From Hydrogenophaga sp. (lineage in GTDB: Bacteria > Pseudomonadota > Gammaproteobacteria > Burkholderiales > Burkholderiaceae_C), in the NCBI GenBank assembly GCA_018335615.1, contig JAGXRS010000126.1:1-6421 (forward strand): a stretch of 6,421 bases of DNA, given 5' to 3'. A program made the position numbers and the translations under genes. The first letter of the stretch is position 1. Each line of letters begins with the position of its first letter. The notes under the pieces are model-generated. The model worked only from the letters and a program-made list of their open reading frames with translations. It searched no databases and was not told the origin of the DNA. This document shows positions 1-5,854 of the stretch, one piece after another.

Positions 1-1
1 C

Positions 2-787
2 TGCTTCGTGGCCGGCGTGAACCCGAAGAAGGCCGGCGAGTCGATCTTCAACATCCCGATCTACAGCTCCGTCAAGGAAGCCGCGTCCGAGACCGGCGCC
101 ACCGTGTCGGTGATCTACGTGCCGCCAGCCGGCGCCGCTGCCGCCATCTGGGAAGCCGTCGAGGCCGACCTCGACCTGGCCATCTGCATCACCGAAGGCA
201 TCCCCGTCAAGGACATGCTGGAAGTGCGCAACCGCATGAAGGCCAAGGAAGCCGCCGGCGGCAAGAAGACCTTGCTGCTGGGCCCCAACTGCCCCGGCCT
301 GATCACGCCCGACGAGATCAAGATCGGCATCATGCCCGGCCACATCCACCGCAAGGGCCGCATCGGCGTTGTGTCCCGTTCGGGCACGCTGACCTATGAA
401 GCCGTGGCACAGCTGACCGAAATCGGCCTGGGCCAGTCCAGCGCCGTGGGCATTGGTGGCGACCCCATCAACGGCCTGAAGCACATCGACGTCATGAAGG
501 CATTCAACGACGATCCCGACACCGATGCCGTCATCATGATTGGCGAAATCGGCGGTCCCGACGAAGCCGAAGCCGCCATGTGGTGCAAGGACAACATGAA
601 GAAGCCCATCGTCGGCTTCATCGCTGGCGTGACCGCACCCGCCGGCAAGCGCATGGGCCACGCCGGTGCCCTGATCTCGGGCGGCGCCGACACGGCCGAC
701 GCCAAGCTGCAGGTGATGGAAGCCTGTGGTTTCAAGGTCACGCGCAACCCGTCGGAAATGGCCAAGCTGCTCAAGGCCATGCTGTAA
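2..787 (+). CDS. sucD: Succinyl-CoA synthetase (ADP-forming) alpha subunit, 5'-truncated by window edge
   Basis: This TCA-cycle enzyme subunit carries CoA binding and the phosphohistidine, and works with the SucC beta subunit to interconvert succinyl-CoA and succinate with nucleotide phosphorylation. The reading frame is already open at base 2 (C-F-V-A-G-V-N-P-K-K). The internal GTG at base 8 is therefore not the start, and roughly 35 N-terminal residues are missing. Visible family signatures are GPNCPGL near base 280, the ligase signature SRSGTLTYE near base 376, GIGGDPINGLKHID near base 448, and the GKRMGHAGA motif with the phosphorylated histidine codon at 659-661. The gene ends with TAA at 785-787 and is followed at once by a strong terminator, as expected for the last gene of a sucCD operon. 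No frameshift or missing key residue is seen. Identification is very secure. Confidence 0.97.
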   Translation, partial: CFVAGVNPKKAGESIFNIPIYSSVKEAASETGATVSVIYVPPAGAAAAIWEAVEADLDLAICITEGIPVKDMLEVRNRMKAKEAAGGKKTLLLGPNCPGLITPDEIKIGIMPGHIHRKGRIGVVSRSGTLTYEAVAQLTEIGLGQSSAVGIGGDPINGLKHIDVMKAFNDDPDTDAVIMIGEIGGPDEAEAAMWCKDNMKKPIVGFIAGVTAPAGKRMGHAGALISGGADTADAKLQVMEACGFKVTRNPSEMAKLLKAML

Positions 788-814
788 AGCTCCCCCAGGA
801 GCCCGTCTCCTCTG

Positions 815-844
815 AAAAAAGGCAACGTTCGCGTTGCCTTTTTT
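815..844 (+). terminator. Rho-independent terminator after sucD
   Basis: A perfect 7-bp stem GGCAACG (821-827) / CGTTGCC (832-838) closes a TTCG tetraloop. It is flanked by A6 (815-820) and T6 (839-844), which extend the pairing and give the U-tract. The structure lies 27 nt after the sucD stop codon. The A and T tracts are symmetric, so it could also stop transcription from the opposite strand. It separates the TCA-cycle transcript from the signalling genes downstream. Confidence 0.95.
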
Positions 845-1018
845 CGTTGGGGCGCGCCAACGACAAGCAGAGGTCGGTGGGAGCCGCACAGGTGCTTGGC
901 TTCAGTGGCTGGTTTGCAACAGAATGCACGGTTTCGCCTCTGGGCTGCACACCGTCGGTGCACCCCGGTATGCCGTTGGATCATGGATCCCCACCCTTGA
1001 TCGATCACCCCAGGTTCT

Positions 1019-1061
1019 GGTCCATCGGTTTGGCACTACAGTTGGTCATTGGACCATCGGT
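1019..1061 (+). repeat. GGWCCATCGGT direct repeat pair (also a partial inverted repeat)
   Basis: GGTCCATCGGT (1019-1029) and GGACCATCGGT (1051-1061) match at 10 of 11 positions and are offset by 32 bp, about three helical turns. The GGWCC core is self-complementary, so TGGTCCA (1018-1024) and TGGACCA (1050-1056) also form a perfect 7-bp inverted repeat. The pair brackets the sigma-54-like motif at 1030-1046. The geometry would suit a dimeric regulator on one DNA face, but no regulator is identified. Confidence 0.5.
1030..1046 (+). promoter_or_regulatory. Imperfect sigma-54-like promoter candidate upstream of the phosphatase gene
   Basis: TTGGCACTACAGTTGGT matches YTGGCACGRNNNTTGCW at the conserved positions except two: T for G after TGGCAC, and G for C in the -12 GC. 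The spacing between the -24 GG and the -12 element is canonical. Loss of the -12 C is a serious defect for RpoN promoters, so this is only a candidate. If it is used, transcription would begin near 1057, leaving a leader of about 60 nt that contains the 1082-1103 hairpin. Confidence 0.25.
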
Positions 1062-1081
1062 CGGCGCATCTCCCACCCGCG

Positions 1082-1103
1082 CCGGGCGCCGCGTGGCGCC
1101 CGG
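1082..1103 (+). other. GC-rich hairpin immediately upstream of the phosphatase start codon
   Basis: CCGGGCGCC (1082-1090) and GGCGCCCGG (1095-1103) form a perfect 9-bp stem with a GCGT loop. The stem ends 15 nt before the ATG at 1119. No T-tract follows (TTCTCAAG), so it does not look like an intrinsic terminator. No clear Shine-Dalgarno lies between the hairpin and the ATG. The structure could act on translation initiation or on mRNA stability; this is inferred from position and predicted pairing only. Confidence 0.6.
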
Positions 1104-1118
1104 TTCTCAAGCAACACC

Positions 1119-1904
1119 ATGAACTACGAGTACTTCGCCCTGACCGATCCTGGCCTCGTGCGTGAAAACAACGAGGACGCTGTCGCCACGGACGCCGACA
1201 ACCAGGTGGCCGTGCTGGCGGATGGCATGGGCGGCTACAACGCGGGTGAGGTGGCCAGTGCCATGGCCACCACCTTCATCAAGAGCGAACTGGGCCGCTG
1301 GATGGCCGAGGGCGGTGGCGAGGCCAGCGCGCGCGAAGTCAAGCGCGCCATGGAAATCTGCATCGACAACGCCAACCGGTCCATCTTCAACGCCGCCAAC
1401 GTCCACCCGGAGTACGCCGGCATGGGCACCACCCTGGTGATGGGCGTTTTCCAGGGGGCGCGTGCCCTCATCGGTCATGTTGGCGATTCCCGCTGCTACC
1501 GCCTGCGGGGCGACCACTTTGTTCAGCTCACCCGCGACCATTCGCTTCTTCAAGAGCAGATCGACGCCGGCCTGATCTCGCTCGAACAGGCCCGGTACGC
1601 CACCCACAAAAACCTGGTCACGCGGGCGCTCGGCGTGGAAGACAGCGTCTTGCTGGAAGTGAACGAATACCGGGCCGAAGACGGCGACCTCTACCTCATG
1701 TGCTCAGACGGCCTGAGCGACATGGTGCCTGACGAGCGGATCGCCTCCATCCTCATGTCTGCCCGGCCGCTGGAAGAGCGTGCACACGCGCTGATCGACG
1801 CCGCCAATCAGAGTGGGGGGCGGGATAATATCTCGGTGATACTCATAGCCGCCCGCTCCACGCCACTGCGTCGTGGTTTGCTGTCGCGCATGCTGGGTCA
1901 TTGA
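1119..1904 (+). CDS. PP2C-family (PPM) Ser/Thr protein phosphatase, Stp type
   Basis: The 261-residue protein is a stand-alone cytoplasmic PP2C catalytic domain, predicted to remove phosphate from Ser/Thr residues using two Mn/Mg ions. Motifs in order: RENNEDAV with Asp20, LADGMGG with Asp35-Gly36, GMGTT near residue 107, HVGDSRCYRLR with Asp123, TRDHSL, CSDGLSD with Asp197, and GGRDNIS with Asp236-Asn237. The metal-coordinating Asp20, Asp35, Asp197 and Asp236 are all present, so activity is expected. The chain ends in a short basic tail (LRRGLLSRMLGH) and has no membrane segment or signal peptide. The start at 1119 was chosen because family similarity begins at MNYEYFALTDPG. The frame is open further upstream but without family character. 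No clear Shine-Dalgarno is seen, and a strong hairpin precedes the start. An FHA gene follows 44 nt later. PP2C phosphatases usually oppose Hanks-type kinases, but no kinase gene is in the window. Confidence 0.93.
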   Translation: MNYEYFALTDPGLVRENNEDAVATDADNQVAVLADGMGGYNAGEVASAMATTFIKSELGRWMAEGGGEASAREVKRAMEICIDNANRSIFNAANVHPEYAGMGTTLVMGVFQGARALIGHVGDSRCYRLRGDHFVQLTRDHSLLQEQIDAGLISLEQARYATHKNLVTRALGVEDSVLLEVNEYRAEDGDLYLMCSDGLSDMVPDERIASILMSARPLEERAHALIDAANQSGGRDNISVILIAARSTPLRRGLLSRMLGH

Positions 1905-1937
1905 CGAATGCCCCGGGGTAAAAAATTCAGGTTCCAC

Positions 1938-1942
1938 AGGAG
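1938..1942 (+). promoter_or_regulatory. Ribosome binding site of the FHA gene
   Basis: AGGAG lies six bases before the ATG at 1949. It fixes that start and shows that this gene has its own good ribosome binding site, unlike the phosphatase and cyclase genes around it. Confidence 0.8.
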
Positions 1943-1948
1943 TCGGCC

Positions 1949-2605
1949 ATGCCGAAAATGTTCGTTTCCATCGACGGCGTCGTGATCAAGGAGGTTCAGC
2001 TCACCAAAGACCGCACCACGCTGGGCCGGCGTCCCTACAACGACATCGTGATCGACAACCTGGCCGTCAGCGGGGAGCATGCCGTCCTGCAAATGTCGGG
2101 TGCCGACGTGTTTCTGGAAGACCTCAACAGCACCAACGGCACCTACGTCAACGGCAAGGCCATCAAGAAGCAGCAGCTGCAGAACGGTGACACGGTCGAG
2201 ATCGGCAAGTACAAGATCAAGTTCGTGGTGGATGGCGTTCCCGACAACCGCGAAAAAACCACCGTCATCAATAGCGGTGCCGTAGAGCCGGCGCCTGCGC
2301 CCCCATCCGCTGCCTCTGCTGCCTCTGCTGCCTCTGCTGCGCCGCTCAAGGCCGCCATCAAGGTCATGTCGGGCCCGGCCGCGGGCCGCGAGGTGGCGCT
2401 GTTCAAGGTGGTCACCACCATCGGCAAGCCTGGCGTGGCCGTGGCCTCCATCACGCGCCGCGCCCATGGCTATGTGGTGGCCCTGGTGGAGGGAACCACC
2501 AAGCCCACGGTCAATGGCAGTGCGGTGGGCACCGACGGCGTCGACCTGTTCCACGGTGACGTGATCGAGCTGGCCGGCACAAAAATGCAGTTTCTCCAGC
2601 AGTGA
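1949..2605 (+). CDS. Tandem FHA-domain protein (phosphothreonine-binding adaptor)
   Basis: The 218-residue soluble protein has two FHA-like halves. The N-terminal half (about residues 5-95) is canonical: LGRRPYNDIVID with Gly26-Arg27, VSGEH with Ser41 and His44, and DLNSTNGTYVNGK with Asn63-Gly64. Arg27, Ser41 and Asn63 are the usual phosphothreonine-contacting positions, so it should bind pThr peptides. A low-complexity Pro/Ala/Ser linker (about 111-132) contains an AAS triplet repeat. The C-terminal half (about 136-218) keeps the FHA-like pattern (TTIGKPG..., VNG at 188-190, HGDVIELAG) but has Lys160 where Arg is expected and lacks the normal S-x-x-H, so pThr binding is doubtful. No membrane segment is seen. 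It sits between a PP2C phosphatase and a cyclase, which suggests an adaptor that reads a phosphorylation mark. It ends with TGA at 2603-2605, in the same frame as the following cyclase. Without T6SS genes nearby, a secretion role is not supported. Confidence 0.9.
   Translation: MPKMFVSIDGVVIKEVQLTKDRTTLGRRPYNDIVIDNLAVSGEHAVLQMSGADVFLEDLNSTNGTYVNGKAIKKQQLQNGDTVEIGKYKIKFVVDGVPDNREKTTVINSGAVEPAPAPPSAASAASAASAAPLKAAIKVMSGPAAGREVALFKVVTTIGKPGVAVASITRRAHGYVVALVEGTTKPTVNGSAVGTDGVDLFHGDVIELAGTKMQFLQQ
2309..2340 (+). repeat. In-frame 9-bp tandem repeat coding for an Ala-Ala-Ser linker
   Basis: The unit GCTGCCTCT occurs three times identically (2309-2317, 2318-2326, 2327-2335), followed by a partial GCTGC. 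In the FHA reading frame it encodes AAS x3 and then AA (residues 121-131). The nucleotide identity of the copies suggests recent slippage. Changes in copy number would lengthen or shorten the inter-FHA linker without a frameshift. Confidence 0.85.
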
Positions 2606-2629
2606 GCATGCGGGCCTGCTCGGGCGCTG

Positions 2630-4939
2630 GTGCCGGGGCGGCGCTCGCGCACGTCTGGCCATCTGTCAACTGCTGAAACCACGGTGCGCGTGCCGGTGCT
2701 GAGCAGACACGGCCCGCGCATCGCCATCACGCTGCTGCCTGTGGTGCTGGCCGTGCTGCACGTCATCGGCGTGCTGCCCATGGGCGTGCTGCACCGGCTT
2801 GACCACCTCATCTACGACGCGCGACTTCGGGCCTCCATGCCCGGCACGCTGGACGAGCGCATCGTCATCGTGGACATCGACGAGCAAAGCCTCGCGGAGG
2901 TCGGGCGATGGCCTTGGCCGCGCCAGCACGTCGCCCGCCTGGTGGACACGCTCTTTGACGAGCAGCAGATCGCCCTGCTGGGCTTCGACACCGTGTTTGC
3001 CGAGCCCGACGACAGCTCCGGCCTGCGCCAGCTGCAGCAACTTAGCCGCGGCCCCCTGGCCCATCAGGCCGGCTTCACCGAACAGGTACGCGCCCTGGAG
3101 CCCGAGCTGGACCACGATGGCCGGCTGGCGCAGGCGCTGCGCCATCGCCCCGTCGTGCTGGGCTACTACTTCACCAGCGACCGCGACGGACGCACCAGCG
3201 GCCAGCTGCCCGCCGCCGTGCTGGAGGCCGCGGCCTTGCAGGGTCGGCCCATTCCCGCGACGCGCTGGAACGGCTACGGCGCCAACCTGCCGCGGCTGGC
3301 CGAGGCCGCACCCCAGGCCGGGTTTTTCAACGCCATTACCAGCAGCGACGGCGTGGTGCGCTCCCTGCCGCTGCTGGCCGAACACGACGGGCGCTACTAC
3401 GAATCCCTGGCACTCGCCATGTTTCGCCGGCTGGTCGGTCTGCCGCCAGTGGAGCCCGGCTTCGCGTCGGACCCGCTTGGGTCGCCGGGCGCCCCGGCCC
3501 TGCAGAGCGTGCGCCTGGTGCAAGCCGGCTCATCGCTGGCCATTCCGGTGGACGACCGCGTGGCCGCCCTGGTCCCGTTCCGCGGCGCCGGCGGGCCGCA
3601 GGGCGGGTCGTTTACCTACATCTCCGCCGCCGATGTGCTGGCCGGCCGCTTGGCCCCCGGGCAGCTCCGGCACAAGATCGTGCTGCTGGGCACCACCGCC
3701 CCCGGCCTGCTGGACCTGCGGGCCACGCCCGTGGGCGAAACCTATCCCGGCGTCGAGACCCACGCCAGCCTGCTCTCGGCCTTGCTCGACGGCCAGCGGA
3801 TCGCCCGGCCCGACTACGCGCTGGGCTATGAACTGGTGGTGCTGCTCGGCGCCGGCCTGCTGCTCGCCTTCGCCTTGCCCCTGCTCAGCGCCGCGCGCGC
3901 CGTGGCCCTGAGCCTGGGCGTGGTGGTTGCCGTGGTCGGGCTCAACACCGGGCTCTACCTCGGCCATGGGCTGGTGCTGCCGCTGGCCAGCGCGCTGGTC
4001 ATGGTGGCGCTGGCCTTTGCTCTCAACATGAGCCACGGCTACCTGGTGGAGAGCCGTTCCAAGCGCCAGCTCGCACAACTCTTCGGCACCTATGTGCCAC
4101 CCGAGCTGGTGGACGAAATGGTCAGGAGCCCGCACCGCTACACCATGGCGGCCACCACCCGCGAACTCACCGTGATGTTCTGCGACATGCGCGGCTTCAC
4201 CCAACTGTCGGAAAGCATGGAACCTGCGCAGCTGCAGACCCTGCTCAACCGCGTGTTCAGCCGCCTCACCCAGGCCATCCGCCACCAGCGCGGCACCATC
4301 GACAAATACATGGGCGACTGCGTGATGGCCTTCTGGGGCGCGCCCGTGCCCGACAGCGCCCACGCCACCCGCGCCGTGCAGACCGCGCTGGACATGGCCG
4401 CGGCGGTGACAGAACTCAACCGCGAACACGAGCGGCAAGGCCTGCCCGCCATCGGCATCGGCATCGGGCTCAACACCGGCCCCATGTGCGTGGGCGACAT
4501 GGGCTCCGACGTGCGCCGCAGCTACACCGTGGTGGGCGACGCCGTCAACCTCGGCGCCCGGCTGGAAGGCCTCTCGCGCGTCTATGGCGTGGACATCGTG
4601 GTCAGCCAGAGCACCCGCGAACAGGCCCCCGGCTTCGCCTGGCAAGAACTCGACCGCGTGCGCGTCAAAGGCAAGTCGCAGGCCGTGACCATCTTCACCC
4701 CGCTCGGCCTTGTCGACAGCCTGAGCCCCGCGCAGCGCAGCGAACTGCAGCGGTGGGAGCCAACGCTGCAAGCCTGGCGCGAGCAAGACTGGAATGCCTG
4801 CAGCGCCCAATTGATCGAACTGCAGCGGCTGAACGGGAGCAAAGCGCTTTACACGCTCTACGCCCAGCGGGTTGCCGCCATGCAGCAGTCGCCCCCCGGC
4901 CCGTCCTGGGACGGCGTGACGATTCTCGAAACCAAATAG
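2630..4939 (+). CDS. CHASE2-domain class III adenylate cyclase, membrane-bound
   Basis: This predicted sensor cyclase would make cAMP from ATP in the cytoplasm in response to a periplasmic signal. With the GTG at 2630 it is 769 residues. Layout: a transmembrane helix at about 31-49, a periplasmic CHASE2 domain at about 55-385 (DERIVIVDIDEQSLAEVGRWPWPR is its typical opening), three transmembrane helices at about 400-420, 424-444 and 447-465, the linker FGTYVPPELVDEM, a class III catalytic domain at about 510-690, and a tail ending DGVTILETK. Catalytic residues are complete: metal-binding Asp519 (FCDMRGF) and Asp563 (KYMGD), adenine-selecting Lys559, Thr633 at the second specificity position, and Asn640 and Arg644 (NLGARLE) for transition-state binding. 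The Lys/Thr pair is typical of class IIIb, bicarbonate-responsive adenylate cyclases. The start is uncertain: GTG at 2630, 2684, 2690 or 2696 are possible, none has a Shine-Dalgarno, and the later ones fit the position of the first helix better. A phosphodiesterase gene follows after 32 nt. Confidence 0.92.
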   Translation: MPGRRSRTSGHLSTAETTVRVPVLSRHGPRIAITLLPVVLAVLHVIGVLPMGVLHRLDHLIYDARLRASMPGTLDERIVIVDIDEQSLAEVGRWPWPRQHVARLVDTLFDEQQIALLGFDTVFAEPDDSSGLRQLQQLSRGPLAHQAGFTEQVRALEPELDHDGRLAQALRHRPVVLGYYFTSDRDGRTSGQLPAAVLEAAALQGRPIPATRWNGYGANLPRLAEAAPQAGFFNAITSSDGVVRSLPLLAEHDGRYYESLALAMFRRLVGLPPVEPGFASDPLGSPGAPALQSVRLVQAGSSLAIPVDDRVAALVPFRGAGGPQGGSFTYISAADVLAGRLAPGQLRHKIVLLGTTAPGLLDLRATPVGETYPGVETHASLLSALLDGQRIARPDYALGYELVVLLGAGLLLAFALPLLSAARAVALSLGVVVAVVGLNTGLYLGHGLVLPLASALVMVALAFALNMSHGYLVESRSKRQLAQLFGTYVPPELVDEMVRSPHRYTMAATTRELTVMFCDMRGFTQLSESMEPAQLQTLLNRVFSRLTQAIRHQRGTIDKYMGDCVMAFWGAPVPDSAHATRAVQTALDMAAAVTELNREHERQGLPAIGIGIGLNTGPMCVGDMGSDVRRSYTVVGDAVNLGARLEGLSRVYGVDIVVSQSTREQAPGFAWQELDRVRVKGKSQAVTIFTPLGLVDSLSPAQRSELQRWEPTLQAWREQDWNACSAQLIELQRLNGSKALYTLYAQRVAAMQQSPPGPSWDGVTILETK

Positions 4940-4971
4940 CCGGGTCAACCGACTCAACAGGGCACATCTTC

Positions 4972-5784
4972 ATGCGTGTACGCGTTCTGGGTTGCTCCGG
5001 TGCCATTGCACAGGGCTGCCGCACCACCTCATTTCTGCTGGACGACGATGTCCTCGTCGACGCCGGCACCGGCGTGGGCGACCTCACACTGGACGAAATG
5101 GCCCGGGTCAACCATGTGCTGCTCACCCACGCCCACCTCGACCACATCGCCTGCCTGCCCCTCATGCTCGACGCCGTGGCCGCCCGCCGCCTGGCCGCAG
5201 GCGCCCCGCCGCTGCAGGTGCACGCCCTACCGGCCACCATCCAGGCCCTGAAAACCCACGTCTTCAACGATCACATCTGGCCCGACTTCACCCGCCTGCC
5301 CCATGCCGACACCCCGCTGGTGAACTTCACGCCCATCGCCGTGGGGCAGGTGTTGCACCTCGGCGGCAAAGCCATTGAACCCCTGCCCGCTGTGCACACC
5401 GTGCCCGCTGTGGGCTACGCCGTGGCCGCCCCCAGCGGCTACTGGGTTTTCAGCGGCGACACCGAACGCAACCCCACCTTCTGGCAGCGCATCAACCAGC
5501 TACCCGTGGCCTTGCTTGTCATCGAAACCGCCTTCAGCAACCGGGAGCAAGACCTAGCCCGGCGCAGCCTGCACCTGTCGCCCAGCACCCTGGCCCAGGA
5601 GCTCAGCCAGATCAACCCCTTGCCGCACCATCCGCGCTACCCGGTCTACATCACGCACACTAAGCCTGCCGAGACCGGGCTGATCATGGAAGAAATAGAG
5701 CGCTTCGACGCCTCCCCCAGCCAGCCCCAACACCCCAGCCGCGATATCCTCTGGCTCAGCGCAGGGATGGTGTTTGAGTTGTGA
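4972..5784 (+). CDS. 3',5'-cyclic-nucleotide phosphodiesterase, class II-like, metallo-beta-lactamase fold
   Basis: The 270-residue soluble enzyme is predicted to hydrolyse cAMP (possibly cGMP) to the 5'-nucleotide. It starts MRVRVLGCSGAIAQGCRTTSF, a normal opening strand for a metallo-beta-lactamase fold. The zinc motif HAHLDH spans residues 53-58 (His53, His55, Asp57, His58). Later ligands are His142 (AVHTVPAVGY), Asp163 (FSGDTERNP) and His229 (ITHTKP), so the two-metal site looks complete. Positions after HxHLDH (IACLPLMLDA) depart from the strict class II PDE signature, with Cys in the usual Gly/Ser position. The family also resembles general MBL hydrolases such as RNase Z-like proteins. 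Placement 32 nt after an adenylate cyclase is what favours a cyclic-nucleotide substrate. The frame is open far upstream inside the cyclase gene, but ATG 4972 marks the fold's beginning. Only a weak AGGG lies before it, so translational coupling is possible. No terminator with a U-tract follows. Confidence 0.85.
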   Translation: MRVRVLGCSGAIAQGCRTTSFLLDDDVLVDAGTGVGDLTLDEMARVNHVLLTHAHLDHIACLPLMLDAVAARRLAAGAPPLQVHALPATIQALKTHVFNDHIWPDFTRLPHADTPLVNFTPIAVGQVLHLGGKAIEPLPAVHTVPAVGYAVAAPSGYWVFSGDTERNPTFWQRINQLPVALLVIETAFSNREQDLARRSLHLSPSTLAQELSQINPLPHHPRYPVYITHTKPAETGLIMEEIERFDASPSQPQHPSRDILWLSAGMVFEL

Positions 5785-5854
5785 GGCTCTGACGAAGGCG
5801 CGCAACCCAACGCGCTGGCGGGCTGTATCTGACCCCCTTCCCCCGCCCCGGCCA

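Larger units (their letters stand above)
845..1118 (+). other. Non-coding leader region between sucD terminator and the phosphatase gene
   Basis: This stretch of about 270 nt holds no recognisable gene. The phosphatase frame is open back through it, but the translated sequence has no phosphatase-family character before the methionine at 1119. A convincing sigma-70 promoter was not found. Structure that can be seen: a small dyad around 945-963 (TGCAC...GTGCA), a GGATC-ATG-GATCC dyad at 978-990, the repeat pair at 1019-1061 with a sigma-54-like motif between the copies, and the GC hairpin at 1082-1103. It must carry the promoter of the downstream genes, because a terminator lies just upstream. 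Confidence 0.6.

Noticed and set aside
979..1006. Cluster of four GATC sites
   Set aside because: Noted as possible methylation control, but Dam is not generally expected in this group and four sites in a 28-bp stretch gave no further structure to support a role.
394..1008. Antisense open frame across sucD and its terminator
   Set aside because: It crosses a strong terminator and lies opposite a conserved enzyme gene. No family or ribosome binding site is seen.
834..1118. N-terminal extension of the phosphatase from an upstream start
   Set aside because: The frame is open, but the extra 95 residues would begin within the terminator stem and show no phosphatase similarity. The conserved protein begins at 1119.
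1901..1929. TTGACG as a -35 box for a separate FHA promoter
   Set aside because: No acceptable -10 element lies at 16-18 bp (AATTCA is a poor match), and the TTGACG overlaps the phosphatase stop codon.
1119..2605. Phosphatase plus FHA pair as part of a type VI secretion post-translational module
   Set aside because: PppA/Fha pairs occur in T6SS loci, but no tss genes or PpkA kinase are present and the neighbours are cyclic-nucleotide enzymes.
3530..4957. Long antisense open frame (475 codons) opposite the cyclase gene
   Set aside because: It lies fully opposite a gene with intact catalytic motifs. Its His/Ala/Gly-rich translation is typical of the complementary frame of GC-rich DNA and shows no recognisable domain.
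4486..4971. Upstream extension of the phosphodiesterase frame inside the cyclase gene
   Set aside because: The translation is Arg/Ala-rich shadow sequence. The metallo-beta-lactamase fold begins at MRVRVLGCSG (4972).
5798..5815. GCGCG/CGCGC hairpin after the phosphodiesterase stop as a terminator
   Set aside because: The stem has only five pairs with an eight-base loop and no following T-tract.
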